Shown here: one piece after another, positions 57,201 through 64,000 of the stretch
How the letters are laid out: each line of letters starts with the position of its first letter
How positions within the stretch are numbered: the first letter of the stretch is position 1
Assembly: GCA_011009095.1 (NCBI GenBank)
Contig: VTPC01008827.1
Span: 124,001 to 188,000 of the forward strand
DNA: 64,000 bases
Source: Ignelater luminosus
Lineage: Eukaryota > Arthropoda > Insecta > Coleoptera > Elateridae
Direction: 5' to 3'
The notes under the pieces: generated by a model
The model's input: only the letters and a program-made list of their open reading frames with translations
Told to the model about the DNA's origin: nothing
Databases searched by the model: none
Made by a program: the position numbers and the translations under genes

Positions 57201-58014
57201 AGTGAGAAACACATTGGTGCATAACTTCCAGGAAAAAGGTAAATTCATCTTTTAAAATTACTAGTGCCAACTGTTTACAAATGTTAATTGTTTTCGAAAT
57301 TTAATGAAAACAGACCCGGTTAAAAAATCAAAATAATGTTGATATCGTATTACCTAGATGTTGATCTGAGACAGAGTGATCTAACTTTTGTAGTTCATCG
57401 AGATAAATCTTTCGTCTGAAATTTTAAACTTCATCCTGCGTACCTCTGAATTTACCTAGGCAAAATGTAGATGTGATAACACTCTTATCCATGACTAAAA
57501 TATGAAAAGGATCTTTATATTTTTCTTAAAGTTAAATTCACCATAACCATATTTAAAAGGTTATTTCCCATTATCATATCGTACATTATTATTTTCTTTT
57601 CAAAGGTTATTCCCCATTAACATTCGTTGCATTGCTACAATTCAACATTTACATCAAAAAAGATTAATTTTTAACAGCAAGTGATTGTTGCATACCGAAA
57701 TCGAAAAAATCTTTGTCTTACAAGTTATTCTCTATATTTCCCCATCCTTGTTCCATTTTAATAATCTTAAATTTTTAAAAATGCATCATACTTTTGTTAA
57801 AAACTTTTTATTTATTGGATAACAAATGTACAACTTTGCAGGTATGCTAAGAAAGATAATAGAAAACACACAATAAGTGACATGGATAACCCGTCATCAA
57901 CCATCAGAGTTTAGGACTTACGATACTTTTTGGTTTGCTTTGAGATAGAAACTTCAAACAAGCTGCAAGAAAATCTCTATTTCAATATCCTTAATTTGCA
58001 ATCATTAGTGCATA
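54271..58014. other. AT-rich stretch, no recognised gene
   Basis: Stops are frequent. Open frames of 67-71 codons (55126-55329, 55947-56162, 56567-56776) show no domain I know. No further repeat structure was found. Confidence 0.5.
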
Positions 58015-58081
58015 CTAGGTGTGTAAATAAACTAATGAAATTAGCAACGTAGCGTTCGATATGGCAACACTGAGGACTACC

Positions 58082-58742
58082 AGCACAGATTAAATAAAAG
58101 TCAGATATTTCACTTCGACAAATTTGTGGATTCTATTGCTCGCTCGCTCTCTCTCTTTCTCTCAAAGCAACTTCCAAAGCTTGTTATTTTGACATGTACT
58201 GCGCAAGCAGTACAGCGTGGTATGCACTTTTCATAAAACGCGCGTAAAAGAGTAGGCGTGGTAAACTCCCAGAGCTGCAAATGTAAAAGTCGGACCGGGA
58301 CCTTTCACCGCAGGGACAGTTCGCCGCAAATAATAAGTTCCAACATATTTACTTCGAGATATTTATCTGAACTAATGTGAAGTTATGCTTTATTTTTGCT
58401 AGTTTGTCACGTTATGGTAACAACTAATGTGAAATTTATAAAAGTAAGCCTACAGTAGTTTTACAAATCATAATCAGTAATTAACAAACTGAAATATGAA
58501 ATAGATGGCGCACAAAACATTTTTTTGTGTTTGGCAGTATTGCATTAAGTTCATTTTGACAAATTGCTAATTTTATGTCTTTTCGACATTTAACAGCTTA
58601 TAGAACTGCGGTGAAAAGTATCTGTGGCTGCGGTGAGATCCTCGCGGCGAAACATCCTAGACCGTGTAAAAGTGCAGAAACAAAAAATGGAAACATTGGT
58701 GGAATAGAGAGTGAAATATCTGACCTTTATTTAATCTGTGCT
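58082..58742. mobile_element. 661-bp MITE with 33-bp inverted repeats and ACC target duplication
   Basis: Ends 58082-58114 and 58710-58742 (starting AGCACAGATTAAATAAA) are inverted copies with one mismatch. ACC precedes and follows (58079-58081, 58743-58745), giving a 3-bp duplication. Inside, CACCGCAG and CGCCGC strings recur in both halves in opposite orientation (58307 and 58320; 58610-58660), forming subterminal repeats. A CT-rich microsatellite lies at 58138-58164. It has no coding capacity. Confidence 0.8.
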
Positions 58743-58812
58743 ACCGGTTTAAAGGGAAGGTGGGTCAACATGTGATGCTCCGCCAGTACGAGTTTGAACT
58801 ACGTAGAGTCGT

Positions 58813-59735
58813 TTGGTTGTCCGTAAAAAGTTCTATTGCGTTCTGAGAATGAATGATATCAATTTCGAGCAATGTTGTGCTATCAGGTCTTGCTTCAAAC
58901 TTCGTCACAGTGCGACAGAAACTTTTGCAAATCTTCGGAGGGCCTATAGAGACAATATTCTGTCAAGGTTCCAGGTTTTCAGGTGGTGGAAGGCATTTTC
59001 AGAAAAAAGAGAGCAGGCTGAAGATGAACCGCGCAGCGGAAGGCCTGCGACTGCAAGAACTGACAAAACTGTTACCAGAATCCGGGATCTTGCGCGTTCT
59101 GATCGTCACTTGACACTCAAAATGATTGAGGGTTTTGACCACTGAATTGGGGATGAGTAACATCTGTGCAAAAATGGTTCCTAAAAACCTTTCGCAGGAA
59201 CAAAAGAACAACAGGAAAGACCCGTAACTTGACTAATTTTCTGGAACGTATCATTACTGATGACGCGTTTTAGATATTTTAGTACGATCCGGAAATGAAG
59301 CGCCAGAGCCAGGAATGGCACACTTCAAGCTCGCCAATGCCAAGAAAAGCAAGAATGAGCAAGTCGAGGATCAAAACCATGCTGATTTCCTTTTTGTTGT
59401 GCCTCAAGACCAAACGGTAAACCAACAATTTTACCGAGCAGTTCTTGAAAGACTTCAAAAAAGGATCATGCTTGTGAGACCAAGCATCAAGAACAACTGG
59501 GTACTACTAGATCACGACAATGCGCCTTGTCACACTGCATTTTCAATTGATGAGTTTTTGGCAAGTAAAGACATCTCTGAGTCCTTGTGACTTTTTTCTC
59601 TTTCCAAGATTGAAACATTACTTTAAATGACGTCATTTCGAGACACCAGAAGACATTAAAACTGCCGTAATCGACCAACCGAAGGCAGTTCCAGCACTGA
59701 TATGAAGTGAAGGAGACAATGTGGAATTGTAAGTT
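58813..59735 (+). pseudogene. Decayed mariner transposase
   Basis: The helix-turn-helix region is the best part (58850-59145): SCFKLRHSATETFANLRRAY, LSRFQVFRWWKAFSEKREQA, DEPRSGRPATARTDKTVTRI and RDLARSDRHLTLKMI. After stops, the first catalytic motif is damaged (ITDDAF at about 59253). A later frame (59315-59590) reads QDQTVNQQFYRAVLERLQKR and the second catalytic motif LLDHDNAPCHTAFSIDEFLA. Soon after KDIS the third-Asp segment is lost, and only a tail (EDIKTAVIDQPKAVPA) remains, followed by EGDNVEL-like text to about 59735. It belongs to a different mariner lineage from the one at 6511-7802. Confidence 0.85.
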
Positions 59736-59793
59736 TAATTGATAAACAAAATTACAACAAATCAGTCTCATTACTTTATTTACACACCTCGTA

Positions 59794-62700
59794 GGTAGAT
59801 CGCACTGAAATCTTTTCAAGAAATGCAAAATTTCAAAGTATCTTACGGTCACTGTGTATATCTGCCACTCGCTAAATTCTGCAGGTCATGAAGAATTTAA
59901 TTTTTAATCGTCAATAAACAATGAAGCAGTAAGTCATCATAGATCCGGCATTACTAATCGGTACGGAACAATTTGGTGAGCCACCTTCAATTGTTTTAAA
60001 AGACCGAGTTTCCAGTCACTAATAGTCAACATTATATCGAGCAAAAGTTTATTCGTAAAATTATTTTTCTCGACTATGGAGAAAGATAAGCGAGTTGCAC
60101 TTACGGATTTGTAAATACGAGACCATCATAAGTTTTTCTAATTTAAAGATTTCCCGATGAAAAACAAAAGACGATTTTTGATTCTAGCCAATTTTAAAAA
60201 ATCTCAAAATAAACCAAATATTTATCGATCGCCATGAGATTCGATAATGTGTCAGGAGAGAGCCTCTTAAGGAAATTGGGGCAGGGGTATTTCGGGAGAG
60301 ATGCATTCCTTCTGGTATATTATCCGGAACAAAGCGTCACGTCCCACTAAAATGGTACTATCTTTGCTGTTTGGTTAATCTACATCTGCTTGAAGACTAA
60401 TGGAAAGCAATTGCTAAATTCTATTCCCAACAAGTATATCGATAGCTAGAGCCCCTGCACTAGAATGATTTGTTGCTAAGTATTATCTTCATCAAGAAAT
60501 CGGTCTGTTTGTGCAGAAACAAACACCCAATTCTTGAATATTATTTTGGCTTCTTTTACTGCTGTTACAGGTTTTGCATTTTTAAGATACGTATCAGGAA
60601 AAATTTGGGCTATTTGGAGATGCGTTACTAGTCTTTCAGAATGTGACGTAGGCCACAGACTCATCAAGGAGAACTTAAAAACCCTGTGTCTAAACGCTGA
60701 CAGCAATGGTTACAACGAGCAAAAGAGCCAAATAGCCTTCCATGCTTCTTAGCATTTTATAAGATACTAAGACGCTTGTGATTGGTATGACCATCCACCT
60801 TTTTGTGTTCATTGCGTATACTACCATGTAATGCTGAGTTCTTTCTGCACTTGATAAGACACCTACCTGTTTGTGTCCTTTTGTAGCATATATTCTACCA
60901 GGTGTAGTTAAAATTTTCTACTAGATAACACCACATCCAGACGTTTATTATTTATAGTGTTCAATGAATACAATAGATATATATTGCAATCTATCATCGT
61001 ATCTTCTTTTGATTTGTAGTTTATGACATTACAGAAATTTCTAGTGTAATAAGTGCACGCTGTCAAATACTCTAGACTTAAAAATGTTATGGCATATTAT
61101 GATTAGAAAATGGTCTTCAGTAAAATTTGATGGGCAGGTGGATCGTTTTAGTAATCAAACTTAATCTGCAAGTACCTATCTTTCAGTTCCCAGATAGGCA
61201 GTTCTACCAAGCCACATCTGTATTTGGCAATATAGTTGGTGGCTGTGGTGCTCAACAGTTAACAGCTACAGACGTAGGCCACAGCCAATATAGATCAACT
61301 TTGCTCGGGAACGCAATTGTTGAAAACAAATTTTAATAGATTATTTGATATTACAGCATTTTGCGTTGAAAACATCTTTGTGCCGGAAATCTGCGTTATA
61401 AAATACTTGCCAACTCATCTTTTCTTTAGGTTAATCCCAAGATGAATAAAACCCGAAAAATATGCGGTGTACTAGCATAACCTCATTATTAAAAACGCTA
61501 ATGTAAAGAAACAATCGTTTTCTGATTATTCTTTTAACAATATAAAATGTAAGTATTGTGAAAACACCAAACCTTGACACAAAGTCAACTATAAGAAAAC
61601 AGTCTGAAATCCAAAAGGTTAATTAATAGAGAAAAGCCCAAATTCTTGATAGACCTACCATTTATCTATTAAAAAATAAGGGAAAAAAAATAAGAAATGT
61701 CTTTGGAAAGGAAACATTTGTAATAAACAATTATGATAACGGACGGACTATTGGTAATATTCTTGGGGCGGAATAAAAAATGAATATAGATGATAAAGCA
61801 TTCAATAATCGGCAATTGCGGTCCAATCTCGTATAGTACCAGTAAGGCACATCGTGAGACGGCAGTAGTCCTTTGAGGACAGTGAGAGTACAATAGTGCC
61901 CACCATAACAACGAGACCTTATGTCAAGAGAGTGGCAGTATCTACCAAACAGTACTACGTGCGGAAGAATAGCCTCACAGGGCCGCGCACTGCAATACGT
62001 AGTACCGCGAGAATGGTGCGAGCTACTTTTGCCTTTTTGAAGTGTGGATGCACATAGAAACTTATGCAAATTTTATTTATATAATCTAGTACGATTTGAC
62101 ATTGTAATTTGTATTCAAGTAATAGTAGCTACAAATATACGAAAAAATTTTAAAAATAGGGTCTTAAGCATTTCTTGCATAAAGAAGACGACGATGAAGA
62201 TATCCCAGTCACCGAAGCTTTTACCATGTTGTTCAATATGACAAATGCTATCTATGCCACGAATTTTCATCTTCATCTTGATTTTGATTTTCGACATTAA
62301 AATCAATTGAAAAATTGCAAGTATTCTAAGGTACTTCTTTTTTTATAAAATCCCAGCTCTAAGTCAACAAGTCAGTCAGTGGATCATTTACGCTCCTGAT
62401 TTGAAAAAGTCGAAACTTAAGAGGCAAACTTAATATTTCTTTAAGGCATTGAACGTGTGTGGTGTGGTAATAATTATTAGCCTTATTCTAAAACTAAAAC
62501 ATTCAAGATGACTTTTACAATTATTACAAAAAGTAATACTCATCTGGTCGTTCTAAATCTAGTACTTAAGTAAAATTGTGTTAAATAAGTTAGATGTATC
62601 TAAAACATCTAACATACGTATATCTTTAAGTGCACTTTAATAATGCTTTACCGTTCGTTTCTCTGTTAGTTTGATAAAAACTCATCCTATTGTTTTTGGT

Positions 62701-64000
62701 ATCATCAGAGTTTGTGTAAATTAAAAGATTTCTGACATTCTTGTAGACTAGATTAATGCCGTTGCAGATTATTACTAACAATCATTTATTTATAATATTC
62801 TTTGATTCCTAAGACTATTTGATATGCCATTCTAGTCAGATCAATTTTAATAAAAATCCATTGTGCGTATAAGGTCGTGGGTGAGGAATGAATAAGAAAA
62901 TTTCCCTCCTGAATGCCTAGTTTAAAATTTAAAATGAAAAACAACCCCAATAGAATCTCAAAACGGTTTACTTTTAAAAGTGAAATCAATACCTAATTTG
63001 CAAATTTTTATTGCGTGAAAATGCTAACCTCTAACATCGAAAGCGTTTTCTGAAACGAAAATGCTGATATTCAGTTTTAACCAATTTAAATACGTAGTAG
63101 GGTAGAAATGCAGAATATGTAGTAGCGGAAATACGTGTCACGTCTCTTATATAATATGTGTGGCAACCGTGATTCTGTAATTAACGCGTTTTAATTCTAG
63201 ATTACGCAAGTTTCTGCTCTTAAGCAGTACGTTTTGCAAAAAGGTATGAAAAGGAATGTTGAGATTTGAATTTATAATTTTACAAAATGTAGCTTTGTAT
63301 TATTATTTATTCTTTCTTTAGTAAAGTTGAAAAAGGAAATATACTTTTAGTCAGTCTATTTAATATAATTATATAAACATAGTGTGATGATATTCAAAAC
63401 TATATGGTTTAAAATAAAAAAAGGGGTTAATCATTCAAAGAATATAATATGATTAAGTGCATGTACAGTAGGTTTTGTGATTAGGAATAGATAACGAAAA
63501 GTAGGTTGTATAGAGTGGGCGACTAGAAAAAGGGAAGTTTGTGGAAAAGAAAAATTGAAAAAAGGGGTATCTAGGTGTGGTTGTTGATAGATATATAAAA
63601 AAATGAAAAATAGACAATTCGGAAATAAGTCTTTTCTTTTAGAAAATGAAAAGAAGTAATAATAAAAAAGAAATGTATATGGACCATTAAGATTATTTTT
63701 GTAAATGGTTATTAATATTCGTTATTTATATGGTTGTTAAGATGTTTATGTAAATATATGGTTCTTAAGATTTGTTATATTTATGGTTTCTGTTATGTTT
63801 ATTGCGGTTTATGTGCAATGTGACATGTTATCACAAGAAAAGTACATCAAAAATAAAATAAAATAAGGTACATCAAATAAATGGACTTTTATTTATCATT
63901 AATTGACTAAAAAAAAAACATCGACAAAGAGAGACCAAATGGAAATGAAGAAAGAATCAGTACGGTAAATGGAAAAATGAGGAAGGAAGCAAATGAGTAG
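59794..64000. other. AT-rich stretch, no recognised gene
   Basis: It contains copy B of a dispersed repeat (60068-60178) and a G+C-richer patch at about 61760-62040 with no identifiable function. From about 63250 to the end it is extremely AT-rich, with loose repeats of TATGGTT-TTAAGAT (63695-63800). The string GACGTAGGCCACAG occurs twice (about 60645 and 61270). No splice-bounded exon or RNA gene was recognised. Confidence 0.5.
60068..60178. repeat. Dispersed repeat, copy B (with 34165-34285)
   Basis: Same orientation and motif order as copy A, about 26 kb away. Confidence 0.55.

Larger units (their letters stand above)
58015..59791 (+). mobile_element. mariner element split by a MITE
   Basis: The left end (58015 onward, CTAGGTGTGTAAATAAACTA) and right end (up to 59791) are inverted repeats over about 24 bases with two differences, and TA flanks both (58013-58014, 59792-59793). 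A decayed mariner transposase lies inside on the plus strand. A 661-bp MITE sits between the left end and the gene. Without it, the mariner is about 1.1 kb, shorter than the usual 1.3 kb because of internal losses. Confidence 0.82.

Noticed and set aside
61731-62069. 112-codon minus-strand open frame in a G+C-richer patch
   Set aside because: Composition (many Cys, His, Arg, Ser) looks like a random frame; no domain recognised and no splice signals.

Overview
This is an AT-rich stretch of animal nuclear DNA, most likely from an insect with a large, repeat-filled genome. The evidence is the density and kind of decayed transposable elements: three mariner-type elements, Tc1-like and pogo-like DNA transposons, three non-LTR (LINE) remnants, and a gypsy/errantivirus-like LTR element primed by a tRNA-Ser-type site. 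I saw no intact host gene, rRNA, tRNA or CRISPR array. The best host signal is one possible 64-bp internal exon on the minus strand (38638-38701), which would put this part of the window inside a long intron. No bacterial-style operons or ribosome binding sites apply.

Layout. 1-6510: AT-rich DNA with a microsatellite and a 300-bp array of AAGCTT palindromes. 6511-7802: complete mariner with matched ends and a TA target duplication, its transposase broken by one frameshift. 7805-13195: mostly unassigned, with a decayed minus-strand reading frame near 8.1-8.5 kb and a decayed Tc1-like transposase at 10.1-11.1 kb. 13197-14501: the only intact gene in the window, a 361-residue transposase with D..DD41D spacing between perfect 31-bp inverted repeats. 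14.5-22.1 kb: AT-rich DNA, then a LINE 3' fragment, a 9-bp-unit minisatellite, a second LINE, and another Tc1-like fragment. 22.7-25.0 kb: minus-strand pogo-like ruin containing a BEL/Pao-like motif.

28.87-31.69 kb: a 2.8-kb hierarchical repeat built from a near-palindromic 21-bp unit and larger modules of about 300 bp in both orientations; this is the most unusual structure here. 36.2-37.3 kb: plus-strand pogo-like ruin. 41.4-43.9 kb: another LINE, followed at 44.3-44.8 kb by a second 9-bp-unit array. 45768-54094: a gypsy/errantivirus-like LTR element, heavily decayed, whose 3' LTR is split by a 3.4-kb DNA element with inverted repeats of about 400-465 bp, a 3-bp target duplication and a degenerate protein with XPG/PIN-nuclease-like and cysteine-rich motifs (Academ-like). 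54.1 kb: a hairpin MITE. 58015-59791: a third mariner, itself split by a 661-bp MITE.

The elements are nested parasites and do not work together. The order of events can be read from the nesting: the LTR element came before the long-inverted-repeat element, and the third mariner before its MITE. The DD41D element looks youngest because its ends are identical and its frame is open. Family names come from recognising protein motifs by eye, without database searches.
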